From Cohnella algarum (lineage in GTDB: Bacteria; Bacillota; Bacilli; Paenibacillales; Paenibacillaceae), in NCBI RefSeq assembly GCF_016937515.1, contig NZ_JAFHKM010000002.1, forward strand, positions 4,521,001 through 4,585,000: a stretch of 64,000 nucleotides of DNA, read 5' to 3'. The position numbers and the translations under genes are program-made. Below the pieces are notes generated by a model. That model ran no database searches. It was not told the origin of the DNA and saw only the letters and a program-made list of their open reading frames with translations. Numbering within the stretch: the stretch's first letter is position 1; each line of letters opens with the position of its first letter. Of this stretch, positions 16,547-24,312 are shown piece after piece.

Positions 16547-16645
16547 TCAGCGGTTTCCGGGAGACCGATCCTTCCGCAGCGTTTGCGCGATTTCCAGCAT
16601 GAGCTTGGTCAGGTACGTTCGCAGCGGCATTCGTCCGTTTCGCAT
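16547..16645 (-). CDS. Possible 32-residue basic peptide
   Basis: A short open frame (MRNGRMPLRTYLTKLMLE..., ending in RSPGNR) preceded by a good GGGAGGG ribosome binding site 9 nt from the ATG. It has one amphipathic helix and seven Arg/Lys residues. I do not recognise it. The ribosome binding site and isolated position are the only support. It could be chance. Confidence 0.3.
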   Translation of the reverse strand: MRNGRMPLRTYLTKLMLEIAQTLRKDRSPGNR

Positions 16646-16818
16646 CCGTCCTATCCCTCCCTTGGTTCGTATGGAAAATTGTTCTATATTCAATTTCCCC
16701 GAAACGAACCGGGTTGAAACCCCGCGCCCGCTTATGACCCGCGAATGGCTTGCCTGCTCCCGCCGGCGGCCATTTCGCGGTCGTTTCCGGCCGATGTCGC
16801 TTTCCAAGGGCGCGGCCG

Positions 16819-17007
16819 CTAGCCGTGATAGCTGCCTACCGGCTCGTTCAGCACCCATTCGAGCAGCAGCATTTGCTCCTCGAGGCGGGCGATCGCCGCC
16901 TGGCCGGCGGCGGAAGCTTCGCCTCCGGCATTTGCCGCTTCTTCCAGCTGCTTTTTGCGGGCGGCCAGCTCGTTGTATTTTCGCTTGATCTGATCCGCTG
17001 TTCTCAT
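16819..17007 (-). CDS. Small coiled-coil protein, function unknown
   Basis: A 62-residue acidic, helical protein starting MRTADQIKRKYNELAARKKQ. Residues about 5-50 show a heptad-like pattern rich in Ala, Glu, Lys and Leu (LEEQMLLLEWVLNE), typical of a short coiled coil. GGGGAGGGAC precedes the ATG at an ideal distance. It is transcribed away from the SOS cassette that begins 300 bp to the right. No transmembrane segment or Cys is present. I do not recognise a family; a DNA- or protein-binding adaptor is possible but unsupported. Confidence 0.65.
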   Translation of the reverse strand: MRTADQIKRKYNELAARKKQLEEAANAGGEASAAGQAAIARLEEQMLLLEWVLNEPVGSYHG

Positions 17008-17236
17008 GTCGTCCCTCCCCTTCTTGTCCCTGCATGATCCCGCCGAAGCGGTTCTTTTCCTTCCATTGATAGCACAAACCGGGCCGGCGCGCAACGGAAA
17101 AGGCGGAGCGGTCCCGCGGGCCGTTCTGAACTGCCCTGGCGGATCGAACCCGTCCGAGCCTCCGGCCCTTGCAAACAAACGTCGAATTCCCGCAAGCGAA
17201 TGGAAACTTTGCCCGGCAACAGGAATAAATTGATTG

Positions 17237-17280
17237 TTGTAAGGGAACAATTGTTCGTATTATAATAGGAACATAAGTTC
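17237..17280 (+). promoter_or_regulatory. SOS promoter with two LexA boxes
   Basis: A promoter TTGTAA (17237-17242), 18 nt, TATAAT (17261-17266) is bracketed by two perfect GAAC-N4-GTTC boxes. GAACAATTGTTC at 17245-17256 lies in the spacer and GAACATAAGTTC at 17269-17280 covers the start site. GAAC-N4-GTTC is the core of the Gram-positive LexA (DinR) operator. Tight DNA-damage control of the three genes downstream is inferred. Confidence 0.8.
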
Positions 17281-17318
17281 TGTTTGGGATTATCGGAATG
17301 GAGGCGGAGGCCATGCCC

Positions 17319-17513
17319 ATGGAGAAGTACGTCGGGCACACGGTGGAGATTATTTACGTAGACGCCGAAGGACGGTTCACGCAGAGAAAGATCACGGTCC
17401 GCTCCGTGATCGACGGGCGCGTGCGGGCCTACGACCACTCGAGACGGGCGTTTCGGGTATTCAAAGCGTCGAATATTTTGGCGAGGAAGCCGGTGAACGG
17501 CCATGCCTCGTGA
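17319..17513 (+). CDS. Small WYL-like protein of the SOS cassette
   Basis: A 64-residue protein, MEKYVGHTVEIIYVDAEGRF onwards. The pattern of a strand, then RKITVRSVIDGRVRAYDHSRRAFRVFKASNILA resembles a minimal WYL module (beta strands with a closing R-x-F-R-(I/V) motif), a fold that senses nucleic acids or nucleotides in DNA-damage and defence regulators. The ATG at 17319 is preferred over two upstream ATGs because GGCGGAGG ends 8 nt before it. Its end overlaps the polymerase start by 11 bp. The WYL assignment is by eye. Confidence 0.65.
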   Translation: MEKYVGHTVEIIYVDAEGRFTQRKITVRSVIDGRVRAYDHSRRAFRVFKASNILARKPVNGHAS

Positions 17514-18762
17514 ACGCACCATCTTCCTGGTCGACGGCCAATCGTTCTATGCCTCGGTTGAAAAATCGGGCTACCCCCAATACCGGAACAAGCCCGTCGC
17601 GATCGGGGATCCCGACCGGCGTTCGGGTATCATTCTGGCGGCTTGTCCGGTTGCCAAAGCCCGCGGAGTCACGACGGCGGAGCGGATCTTCGAGGCTCGC
17701 GCCAAATGCCCCGACCTCGTCGTCATCCGCCCGCGAATGCAGCGCTATATTTCCATATCGCTGTTGATCACGCAGTTATTCGAAAATTTTACCGACCTGG
17801 TGGAGCCGTACTCGATCGACGAGCAATTTTTGGACGTGAGCGGGTCGATCTCGCTTTTCGGGAGTCCTTACGAAATCGCCCGCCAGATTCAGGCGCAGGT
17901 TAGGGCCTCGACCGGCGTATGGTCGCGGGTGGGGATCGGACCGACGAAAATCCTCGCCAAAACCGCGACCGACAACTTCGCGAAGAAGCGTTCCGACGGC
18001 ATTTTCGAACTTAATCGGGACAACATCGAAACCGAGCTGTGGCCTTTGCCCGTTCACCAGATGTTCATGGTCGCCAATCGGATGACGCGCCATTTTATCC
18101 GAATGGGGCTTCCCACGATCGGCGACGTGGCCAGGCTGGAACTGGGCGAGTTCAAGCGGCGGATGCGCCGGGAAATGGGCAAGCAGAGCGACATTCAGGC
18201 GGAATACTACTGGCAGACGGCGAGGGGGATCGATCCGTCCCCGGTCGTTCCCGGCATCCGGGGCGCGCTCAAGTCGGTCAGCCACGGAAAAGCGCTGCGA
18301 AGCAGCTTGTACCGCCGGCTCGAGGATATCGAGGTGGTGCTTTTGGAGCTTGTCGTCGAGGTATGCCGCAGGGCTCGCCGTCACGGGTATATCGGGCGCG
18401 TCGTCTCCGTCGGCGCCGTCGAAACGGACGGCGAAAGAACGCTGCATTTCGGCCGGCAAACGACGCTGCCGCACGCCACCTCCCTTACCCATGAAGTGGC
18501 CGCCGCCGCCCGCAAGCTTTTCGTCGACCATTGGCGCGGATTGCCGCTTAGCCGTTTGTTCGTTTCGCTCAACGAACTGTCGGACGACAGCGCGTACCAG
18601 CTTACGTTATTCGATGACCGGCCGGCAGCGTATGCGATCGAGCAGGCAACCGACGCGATCAAGGATCGTTTCGGAGATGCGGCGATCATGCGGGCTTCCT
18701 CCCTGCTGGAGTCGGGCGTCGCGCGGGAAAGAGCGGAACAGATCGGAGGTCATTATCGATGA
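17503..18762 (+). CDS. Y-family translesion DNA polymerase (UmuC/UvrX-like)
   Basis: A 419-residue error-prone polymerase. The palm motifs are IFLVDGQSFYASVEK at the N-terminus (first catalytic Asp) and PYSIDEQFLDVSGS near 103-116 (catalytic Asp-Glu). RVGIGPTKILAKTATDNFAKK near 145-165 is the helix-hairpin-helix region and the little-finger domain follows to about 340. A Gln replaces the second Asp of the common DxD, as in the UmuC-like branch. It differs from housekeeping DinB by its neighbours and by the LexA-type promoter. The downstream gene starts in its stop codon (ATGA). Its likely role is damage-induced mutagenesis. Confidence 0.88.
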   Translation: MPRERTIFLVDGQSFYASVEKSGYPQYRNKPVAIGDPDRRSGIILAACPVAKARGVTTAERIFEARAKCPDLVVIRPRMQRYISISLLITQLFENFTDLVEPYSIDEQFLDVSGSISLFGSPYEIARQIQAQVRASTGVWSRVGIGPTKILAKTATDNFAKKRSDGIFELNRDNIETELWPLPVHQMFMVANRMTRHFIRMGLPTIGDVARLELGEFKRRMRREMGKQSDIQAEYYWQTARGIDPSPVVPGIRGALKSVSHGKALRSSLYRRLEDIEVVLLELVVEVCRRARRHGYIGRVVSVGAVETDGERTLHFGRQTTLPHATSLTHEVAAAARKLFVDHWRGLPLSRLFVSLNELSDDSAYQLTLFDDRPAAYAIEQATDAIKDRFGDAAIMRASSLLESGVARERAEQIGGHYR

Positions 18763-19229
18763 GCAAATTGGACGGCAACGAACGCTGGAAATCGAAAATG
18801 CTGCTTACCGAGCATCAGGAGCAATACGAACAGCGCAACGCGAAACCGGTCAACCAGCAGACGGAGGAAGAACGTTATCTCGTTCGCGACTACGTCGTTT
18901 TGCCGCATATGCTGACGATGGCCGATAACAGCCACCGCGCGATCCTTTCCACGGCCAATCCGCTAAAATCCGTTATCGCCGTTTTCCTGCAGGTGCTGAT
19001 GGATCAAATCAGCGGAGAAATTCAGCGCACCGTCCGGGAGTTCGGAAAGCGGAACATAAGAGTCATGCAGGACGAGTGCGTCGACGGGATTTATTATTAT
19101 CAGGTTCGCTGCCGCGGATTTACCGAGAAGGTCGGGTTTACGCGGGAAGTCATGAGGTCGGAGATCCGAAACAAAATGACCAAATTCACGGAAGAAATCC
19201 TGCAGCGAACCGACGGGAAAAGGGCATGA
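18759..19229 (+). CDS. Uncharacterised partner of the SOS polymerase
   Basis: A 156-residue soluble protein translationally coupled to the polymerase (4-bp overlap). The N-terminal 45 residues are charged and helical (MSKLDGNERWKSKMLLTEHQ). The centre has a hydrophobic helix (NPLKSVIAVFLQVLMDQI), and the C-terminal half holds two beta strands around GIYYYQVRCRGF. In Bacillus the gene after such polymerases often encodes a YolD-type protein; I do not see YolD motifs, so it may replace it. A polymerase-loading or processivity role is inferred only from coupling and co-regulation. Confidence 0.75.
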   Translation: MSKLDGNERWKSKMLLTEHQEQYEQRNAKPVNQQTEEERYLVRDYVVLPHMLTMADNSHRAILSTANPLKSVIAVFLQVLMDQISGEIQRTVREFGKRNIRVMQDECVDGIYYYQVRCRGFTEKVGFTREVMRSEIRNKMTKFTEEILQRTDGKRA

Positions 19230-19250
19230 GGGACAGAAGGATCGGAAATG

Positions 19251-19306
19251 GCCGCTCGAAACAGGGGGACCCGACCCCCCCCCCCCGAGTTCGAGCGGCT
19301 TTTTTT
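19251..19306. terminator. Bidirectional terminator between SOS cassette and L,D-transpeptidase
   Basis: A GCCGCTCGAA / TTCGAGCGGC stem is followed by TTTTTTT on the + strand. The loop carries GGGGG and a run of 12 C residues (19275-19286), a likely slippage site. Confidence 0.85.
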
Positions 19307-19337
19307 CGCATCTTCACAGCCCAGGACCCGGGAGCGG

Positions 19338-19676
19338 TTAGAAACGAATCGTGACACGCGTGCCGACCGGGACGAGCGATGACAGCGCCAGCACGTCCTC
19401 GTTGTACATCCGGATGCAACCGCGCGACACTTCATAGCCGATCGAAGAGGGATCGTTCGTGCCGTGGATGCCGTAGTGCGGCCGCGACAGCCCCATCCAG
19501 AACGCGCCGAACGGACCGCCGGGATTGGCCTGCTTGTTGATGATCGTGTATTCCCCGACCGGGGTTACCGTGGCAGCCCGGCCGATGCCGACGGGAAACT
19601 CCCGTTCGACGACGTTCCCGTCCAGCAAATAAAGCCGCCGATCCGACAGATCGACGATAATCCGGTAATCGGGCAC
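19338..19676 (-). CDS. L,D-transpeptidase catalytic domain (YkuD)
   Basis: A 112-residue stand-alone YkuD domain, which in this family makes 3-3 crosslinks in peptidoglycan or attaches proteins to it through a catalytic Cys. The active-site signature HGTNDPSSIGYEVSRGCIRM (about 71-90) has the His, Ser-Arg-Gly-Cys and Arg in place. The N-terminal YRIIVDLSDRRLYLLD and TPVGEYTI are family strands. It has neither signal peptide nor LysM domain, unlike Bacillus YkuD, so how it reaches the wall is unclear. Small versions of this kind are common in spore formers and may act in the spore or mother cell. Confidence 0.88.
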   Translation of the reverse strand: MPDYRIIVDLSDRRLYLLDGNVVEREFPVGIGRAATVTPVGEYTIINKQANPGGPFGAFWMGLSRPHYGIHGTNDPSSIGYEVSRGCIRMYNEDVLALSSLVPVGTRVTIRF

Positions 19677-19799
19677 GCGCGTTCTCTCCTTTGCGGCGAT
19701 GGTTGATCAAAATCAGCTTATGCGGATAAAAAGGCAGGGGTAACCGGACGAAAACGGCCATATGGATGTCATAAAAGCGCTATCGGAGGTCGATCGAAA

Positions 19800-20198
19800 A
19801 TGAACGAGGGCCAACTGTTCACCTGGGCATCCTTGTCGGCGATAGGCGGGGCGTCGCTGCTGACGTTTTTTGTCGTGCAATACACGAAAGAGCTGGTCGA
19901 CCGTTACGCGAAGCGGCTGCCGACCGATCTATACGCGGTTTTGGTCGCGTTTGTCATTTTGCTGCTGGCGCAGCTGGCGAACGGAGCGAATGCGGGGGAT
20001 TGGCGCGTTTACGTGCTGGCGCTGGCCAACGGCTTTCTCGTGGCGGCCGCGGCGGGACAAATCCAGAACAAGGCGCTTCATCCTCCGGGAGCGAAGAAAA
20101 ACAGCGGAAACGGCAACGGCGGCGACAAAAGCGCAGCGGGCGAAACGGAAGGCGGCCGTGGCGATTCCGGCGACGGAAACGCCGAAAAAAACGAGTAG
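19800..20198 (+). CDS. Small membrane protein, function unknown (holin-like layout)
   Basis: A 132-residue protein with three predicted membrane helices at about residues 10-27, 45-62 and 70-88. A charged hydrophilic tail rich in Gly, Asn, Lys and Glu follows (residues 95-132). The small size, helical hairpin and charged C-terminus look like phage-type holins, but no lysin or phage gene is adjacent, so this is only a shape comparison. GGAGG ends 11 nt before the ATG. The tail (NSGNGNGGDKSAAG) is of low complexity. Confidence 0.7.
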   Translation: MNEGQLFTWASLSAIGGASLLTFFVVQYTKELVDRYAKRLPTDLYAVLVAFVILLLAQLANGANAGDWRVYVLALANGFLVAAAAGQIQNKALHPPGAKKNSGNGNGGDKSAAGETEGGRGDSGDGNAEKNE

Positions 20199-20301
20199 AA
20201 CGGAATTGTCAGCCTGAAAAGTTGCAAAAAAATGTCGAAAACGCACATTTGCTGTTAGAATGTGGTTAAGGGCTTCATTCATTTTCATCAAGGATCCGAT
20301 A

Positions 20302-20475
20302 GTGAGAAAATATTATCTTGGCTATAACGGCCAAAGAGTAGGAGAGCCGATGCAGCGGGACGAGGCGACCAGGCTGCTGTTCGCCACCCGCCGCTCGGTC
20401 AAAGGGCTTTGCCTCCTGATCTATGACGAAAAAAACCGCCTGATTCGGCAAATCCCGAAAAAGTTAAAACGATAA
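20302..20475 (+). CDS. Small basic protein, function unknown
   Basis: A 57-residue protein starting at a GTG preceded by AAGGA with 7-nt spacing: VRKYYLGYNGQRVGEPM onwards. It is strongly basic at the C-terminus (RQIPKKLKR) and has a central helix (RDEATRLLFATRRSV) followed by a strand (GLCLLIYDEKNRLI). A longer start at 20260 is possible but lacks a ribosome binding site. It lies upstream of the YhaM-like gene, 75 nt apart. I do not recognise a family. Confidence 0.6.
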   Translation: MRKYYLGYNGQRVGEPMQRDEATRLLFATRRSVKGLCLLIYDEKNRLIRQIPKKLKR

Positions 20476-20550
20476 AAGAGGCTTTCGGGGTTCCGATGAC
20501 GGGATGATCGTGATATTTTATTACGAGGAGACCATAAGCGGGAGGAAAAC

Positions 20551-21519
20551 ATGAGACTTATCCGAACTTTTGCCGAGGGCGACGAAATAACGGGCTTTTA
20601 CCTGTTGAAAAACGTGGAAATCAAACAAACGAACGGGACGCCGCCCAAGGACTTTCTCGATCTCGCGCTGGCGGACAAAAGCGGCGAAATTCCGGCCAAG
20701 CTATGGGACGCCTCCCCGACCGACAAGGAAGCGTTCGTGGCCCCCATGCTGGTCAAAGTGCGCGGAATCGTGCAGTCGTACCGCGAAAAGCCGCAGCTCA
20801 AAGTCATTCAAATCCGTCCGGTCGTTCGGGAGGACGGCCTGAACATTACCGATTTTGTCCGTTCCGCCCCGGTGCTGCCGGTGGATTTGCTTCACGCGAT
20901 CGCGACGACGGCGGGCAGCTTTCAGGATCAGGACATCAAACGGATCGTGGAAATGTGCCTGGCCAAGGCTTCGGACAAGTTGATGCATTATCCGGCGGGA
21001 AAAGGCATGCACCATGCGTTTTACGCCGGCTTGGCCTACCATGTCGCCCGAATGCTGGAGCTCGGAGAGTTCGTGTGCAGGCAGCGGCCGTTTTTGAACC
21101 GGGATTTGCTGCTGGCCGGCATTATTCTGCACGATATCGCGAAGACGGAAGAAATGGAAGCGGAGCTCGGCGTCGTGTCGGACTACAGCGTCAAAGGCAA
21201 GCTGCTCGGCCATCTGGCGCTGGCTTACGGCTGGATTACCGAGTCGGCCGTCGCGCTTGGCATGAGCCTGGACGACGAGAAGGTCGTCGCCCTTCAGCAC
21301 ATCGTGCTGTCCCATCACAATTTGGGCGAGTGGGGCAGTCCCGTGCAGCCGCAGCTCCCCGAAGCGGTCGCCCTGCATTACATCGACCAACTGGACGCGA
21401 AGCTGCAGGCGGTCGAAGACGCGGTGGACGCCGCTCACGACAACAGCAAATGGACCGCCCCGGTTCGGGTCGCGGAAAACAAGCAAATGTACGTCATAAC
21501 AAGGCGTAACGCGCCTTGA
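20551..21519 (+). CDS. YhaM-like 3'-5' exoribonuclease with OB-fold and HD domain
   Basis: A 322-residue protein with an N-terminal OB-fold nucleic-acid-binding domain (about 10-95, containing FLDLALADKSGEIPAKLWD). A metal-dependent HD domain follows (about 150-290: HHAFYAGLAYHVARM, then LLLAGIILHDIAKTEEM with the HD pair, and LQHIVLSHH). This matches YhaM/CbfI of Gram-positive bacteria, a Mn-dependent 3'-5' exonuclease active on RNA and single-stranded DNA. Length and domain order agree with the family. GGGAGG lies 8 nt before the ATG. Confidence 0.88.
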   Translation: MRLIRTFAEGDEITGFYLLKNVEIKQTNGTPPKDFLDLALADKSGEIPAKLWDASPTDKEAFVAPMLVKVRGIVQSYREKPQLKVIQIRPVVREDGLNITDFVRSAPVLPVDLLHAIATTAGSFQDQDIKRIVEMCLAKASDKLMHYPAGKGMHHAFYAGLAYHVARMLELGEFVCRQRPFLNRDLLLAGIILHDIAKTEEMEAELGVVSDYSVKGKLLGHLALAYGWITESAVALGMSLDDEKVVALQHIVLSHHNLGEWGSPVQPQLPEAVALHYIDQLDAKLQAVEDAVDAAHDNSKWTAPVRVAENKQMYVITRRNAP

Positions 21520-21529
21520 GGTTTCGCCG

Positions 21530-21799
21530 TTATTCGAATCCCGCTTTTTTCAAATTGCGGTAACTGATGGCCAGGCTTTCGAACGCTTCCGTCGGCCCTT
21601 GATCCCGTTCGACCAAGTACCATTTCACTCCGGCATCCTCGCAGGCGGCGAAGATAGCCGGCCAGTTCAGATTGCCCTCCATCACCTCGGACATGGTCGT
21701 CTGCTCGTCGGCGATGGCCGAAAATTTTTGGGGAAGGCGGCATAGCCGTCGGCGCTGCGGAATTCCTTGGGCGGCGCGTCGGGCCTCTCCGCGAGCCAT
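21530..21799 (-). pseudogene. Remnant of a sugar-phosphate isomerase/epimerase gene
   Basis: The last 65 or so residues (TTMSEVMEGNLNWPAIFAACED, then WYLVERDQGPTEAFESLAIS) match the C-terminal end of xylose-isomerase-like TIM-barrel proteins. In those proteins a E-(V/I)-G-x-G-(N/M)-(L/M)-(N/D)-W segment precedes a WY-x-VE-x-D motif. Upstream, the homologous-looking stretch KEFRSADGYAAFPKNF is in another frame near 21728, and no N-terminal two thirds can be found. The gene is therefore truncated and frameshifted. The surrounding 22.1-24.1 kb stretch shows signs of insertion, which may have removed the rest. Confidence 0.7.
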
Positions 21800-21882
21800 T
21801 TATGCCTTTTTTTCCAAGGGTTCGGGCGGGGGAAGAAAAACAGGGGCCGCCGAAATCGTTGCCGCGGCAGCCCCGCAAACCC

Positions 21883-22059
21883 TTATTCCATCGTAGCGTG
21901 CAGCGACCAATAAAGCCGAACCAGCTGCGATTCGTACATAAAGTGCTTTTTGTAAAAGTAGATGTGTTTTTCCGGGTCGATGTGTTCGTAATATTTGGCC
22001 AAAGTACCGTACAGGCTTGCCTTTTGCAGCAGTTGCGCCAAACGCGGATCCAATTTCAT
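21883..22059 (-). CDS. Small protein, function unknown
   Basis: A 58-residue protein, MKLDPRLAQLLQKASLYGTL onwards, rich in aromatic residues (YYEH, IYFYKKHFMYE, LVRLYWSLH). It has the composition of a real soluble protein and AAGGAG sits just upstream of the ATG, although only 2 nt away, so the start may be slightly off. Predicted helices cover most of it. I do not recognise a family. It lies between the isomerase remnant and the first 39-bp repeat. Confidence 0.6.
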   Translation of the reverse strand: MKLDPRLAQLLQKASLYGTLAKYYEHIDPEKHIYFYKKHFMYESQLVRLYWSLHATME

Positions 22060-22141
22060 CTCTCCTTGGGGTTGATTTCAAACCAGCATATGCGGAGTAG
22101 GCGTTTACCGCTACCGGAAAGGAGCGAGGGGAGGAATAAAG

Positions 22142-22180
22142 AAATCGAGCCACGTCTCGCGACGTAGCCCTCATGGGAGA
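22142..22180 (+). repeat. 39-bp direct repeat, left copy
   Basis: It differs at one base from the copy at 24019-24057 on the far side of the beta-helix gene. It contains a near-palindrome CCACGTC-tcgc-GACGTRG and ends CCCTCATGGGAGA. The two copies bracket 1.84 kb of AT-richer DNA. Possible roles are a recombination or integration boundary, or a duplicated hairpin. Confidence 0.85.
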
Positions 22181-22372
22181 CGGATTTGCTTTTTCTGGAA
22201 GGCATTGTCGCCGGCTCGGCGAAGGCAATGGATGAAGTCGCGGCTGCAGTACACCGCCATGTAACAAAAGCAAGCTTTTCGGCATATGCTAAATCAATTT
22301 AATCTGATTGGAGGCAGCGGCCGATCAGATACTCCCGGCTCATCATCGGCCTGCCGGATGGAGAGTGACAAA
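22181..22372 (+). other. Gap with an orphan reading frame before the beta-helix gene
   Basis: From 22168 to the TAA at 22300-22302 a frame reads ETDLLFLEGIVAGSAKAMDE and on to SAYAKSI. It looks like the C-terminus of an unknown protein, but it has no ribosome binding site. An in-frame TAG at 22165-22167 in the left 39-bp repeat stops it upstream, where the right repeat copy has TGG. It may be a gene end left at an insertion boundary. Not named. Confidence 0.35.
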
Positions 22373-24010
22373 ATGGACAGGACAGCGAATATGGGACTCC
22401 CGCAGTTGGATCAAAATGATCCTTGGAGCGTGGAGGACTTTAATAACTCCCTTATGCAACTGGACAAAGAAATTGCGCATCGTGGAATCAATCTGAATTG
22501 GTATGGCTTGAGTTCCGATAATGCAGATAATTTACCCCACATACTCCGCGCGATTGATGAAAATCCGCCTGGAACGACCTTTATAACGCCTTACTCTCCG
22601 GCTCCTTACAAGATTAAGGGCACGATTAAACCGAAATCAGGCATGAAATTCCTATCGACAGAAGGAGCGGTATTCGATTCCTCAGAATTTAATGGTGATT
22701 TGTTTTTGATTGACAATGTAGATGGAGTGGAAATCAGCGGGGTTACATTTATAGGACCTGCAACTCCAGGCTATAGCCGTGCCATTACAATCTCCGGCAC
22801 TTCGAAAAGATGCAAGGTGAAAGACAACGAGTTTCGCAATTATTACGGCGGTGCGGTATTTGTCAACGCAAGCCGCAATTATATCCTTCACAATGATTTT
22901 TACACGGTGAATAACAAGCCGACACCCAGCGAAGCTGATTTTGGTACAATCCATATCTCAGGCGATCGGAACGTAATGATCGGAAACATCATCCGCGATA
23001 ATGACTATTCGGGGATTTCCCTCTACAAGGCATCGTACAACATTGTTCAATCCAATGAAATTGTGTGTAAAGATGGATTCGGTCCCGGACAGATGGGAAT
23101 TTACATTCTTTCCGGTTGCAGTTACAATGACATCTCGCATAACGTCGTTAAAAACAGCGGAAACGAAGGAATTATCCTTAATTCCAACGACAACTACGGT
23201 CCGATCGAGCACAATATCGTGAGTAATAATATTCTTGTTAATTGTTTGTATGCGGGCATTTCACTCGAAAAAGGGGGCAGTTACGGGGTTAATTATAATA
23301 TCGTTGAGGCGAATCAGATCGCTTCGTTTTCAGTGCCTATACCGACCACCGATACAAGCCATGGCATTCGAGTGAACGGGGCCAATCATAATCTGATTAA
23401 AGGAAATATCATTCGATCTGACAGATCCCGCTTATTGGTTGGCATTCGAATCGAAAACGGCGCTATTGCCAATAACATCGAAGGAAATCAGATAATCGGG
23501 GCAGCTAGAGGGATAGCTGTCACAGGTGAGGATGTACATGTTCAAAACAACCATCTTTATGATAGTTTTGAGCTATCCATGAGAATAAGCTACGCAAGAA
23601 ACGGGATTATTGAAAACAACACGATCAAAAACTCCGGTCTCGGCGGGTCGATTGCAATGGGCAATGATTTACACGGGTGCGTAATTCGTAATAATAAATT
23701 AGACCGAATGCCATATGATGAGGTTGGAGCAGTTGGCGTTCGCGCAATGCTTCATAGCAACCAAATCCATACCATCACATATCAAGGTACGGCTACGCTT
23801 GTTTCGGGCATGGCTGCGGTTTCTACCGTAGCGATAAATCCGGATAATTCCATTGGCGAGATTCAGTTGAGTTACTTAGCTCCGGCAGGTGTGGCTGCAA
23901 ATCGTGGCGCATTATTTATAGACGGCGTCTTTAAAGAGAGCAGCCAGTTCGTTATTCGATCAACGAATCCTAACGATGCCTCAACAGTCGCATGGCGAAT
24001 AATTCGATAA
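22373..24010 (+). CDS. Right-handed parallel beta-helix protein (tail-fibre/pectate-lyase-like)
   Basis: A 545-residue protein. Its N-terminal 35 residues (MGLPQLDQNDPWSVEDFNNS) resemble the start of phage tail-fibre or baseplate appendage proteins. From about residue 60 to 450 it is a ladder of short repeats with N-x-I-x-x-N and GI-x-(L/I) patterns typical of pectate-lyase-3/NosD beta-helices (GNIIRDNDYSGISLYKAS; NSGNEGIILNSNDN). No signal peptide is visible. The ATG at 22373 follows GGAGAG by 7 nt. Codon use and base content are clearly more AT-rich than the flanks, and the gene is bracketed by 39-bp direct repeats, so recent acquisition is likely. Likely role: carbohydrate binding or cleavage, surface or phage derived. 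Confidence 0.82.
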   Translation: MDRTANMGLPQLDQNDPWSVEDFNNSLMQLDKEIAHRGINLNWYGLSSDNADNLPHILRAIDENPPGTTFITPYSPAPYKIKGTIKPKSGMKFLSTEGAVFDSSEFNGDLFLIDNVDGVEISGVTFIGPATPGYSRAITISGTSKRCKVKDNEFRNYYGGAVFVNASRNYILHNDFYTVNNKPTPSEADFGTIHISGDRNVMIGNIIRDNDYSGISLYKASYNIVQSNEIVCKDGFGPGQMGIYILSGCSYNDISHNVVKNSGNEGIILNSNDNYGPIEHNIVSNNILVNCLYAGISLEKGGSYGVNYNIVEANQIASFSVPIPTTDTSHGIRVNGANHNLIKGNIIRSDRSRLLVGIRIENGAIANNIEGNQIIGAARGIAVTGEDVHVQNNHLYDSFELSMRISYARNGIIENNTIKNSGLGGSIAMGNDLHGCVIRNNKLDRMPYDEVGAVGVRAMLHSNQIHTITYQGTATLVSGMAAVSTVAINPDNSIGEIQLSYLAPAGVAANRGALFIDGVFKESSQFVIRSTNPNDASTVAWRIIR

Positions 24011-24018
24011 AAACAAAA

Positions 24019-24057
24019 AAATCGAGCCACGTCTCGCGACGTGGCCCTCATGGGAGA
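24019..24057 (+). repeat. 39-bp direct repeat, right copy
   Basis: The second copy of the element at 22142-22180, starting 9 nt after the beta-helix stop. Here the hairpin is perfect: GCCACGTC-tcgc-GACGTGGC. No T-run follows, so it is not a standard terminator. A second hairpin, CCGAACCG / CGGTTCGG at 24170-24203, lies further on in the gap before rsmD. Confidence 0.85.
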
Positions 24058-24312
24058 GGAGAAACCGGACGAAGAGCTTATGGGGAAACGTAAGTCTTCT
24101 CCGCGGTTGTCCCCGGCGCCTTGCGAGCGCCGGTACTATCATTGTGACCGCTTTGCGCGGAAATATACGCCGAACCGAAGAAAATTTTGAAACGCCGGTT
24201 CGGCGGCCGGAGGCTGCGCTTTTGCGATGCGGCGAAATGTGGTAACATAGCACCATTGACGCCTCGGACAAGCCATGCGCTTGCGAGGCGATGCGTGCGA
24301 GGGATAACAAAC

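Noticed and set aside
15798..16602. Proteins encoded by the 104-bp repeats and the sequence after them
   Set aside because: The repeat period changes frame at each copy, so the frames are artefacts of the repeat and not selected peptides.
22142..24057. The 39-bp repeats as target-site duplications of a transposon
   Set aside because: They are far too long for a duplication and no transposase lies between them.
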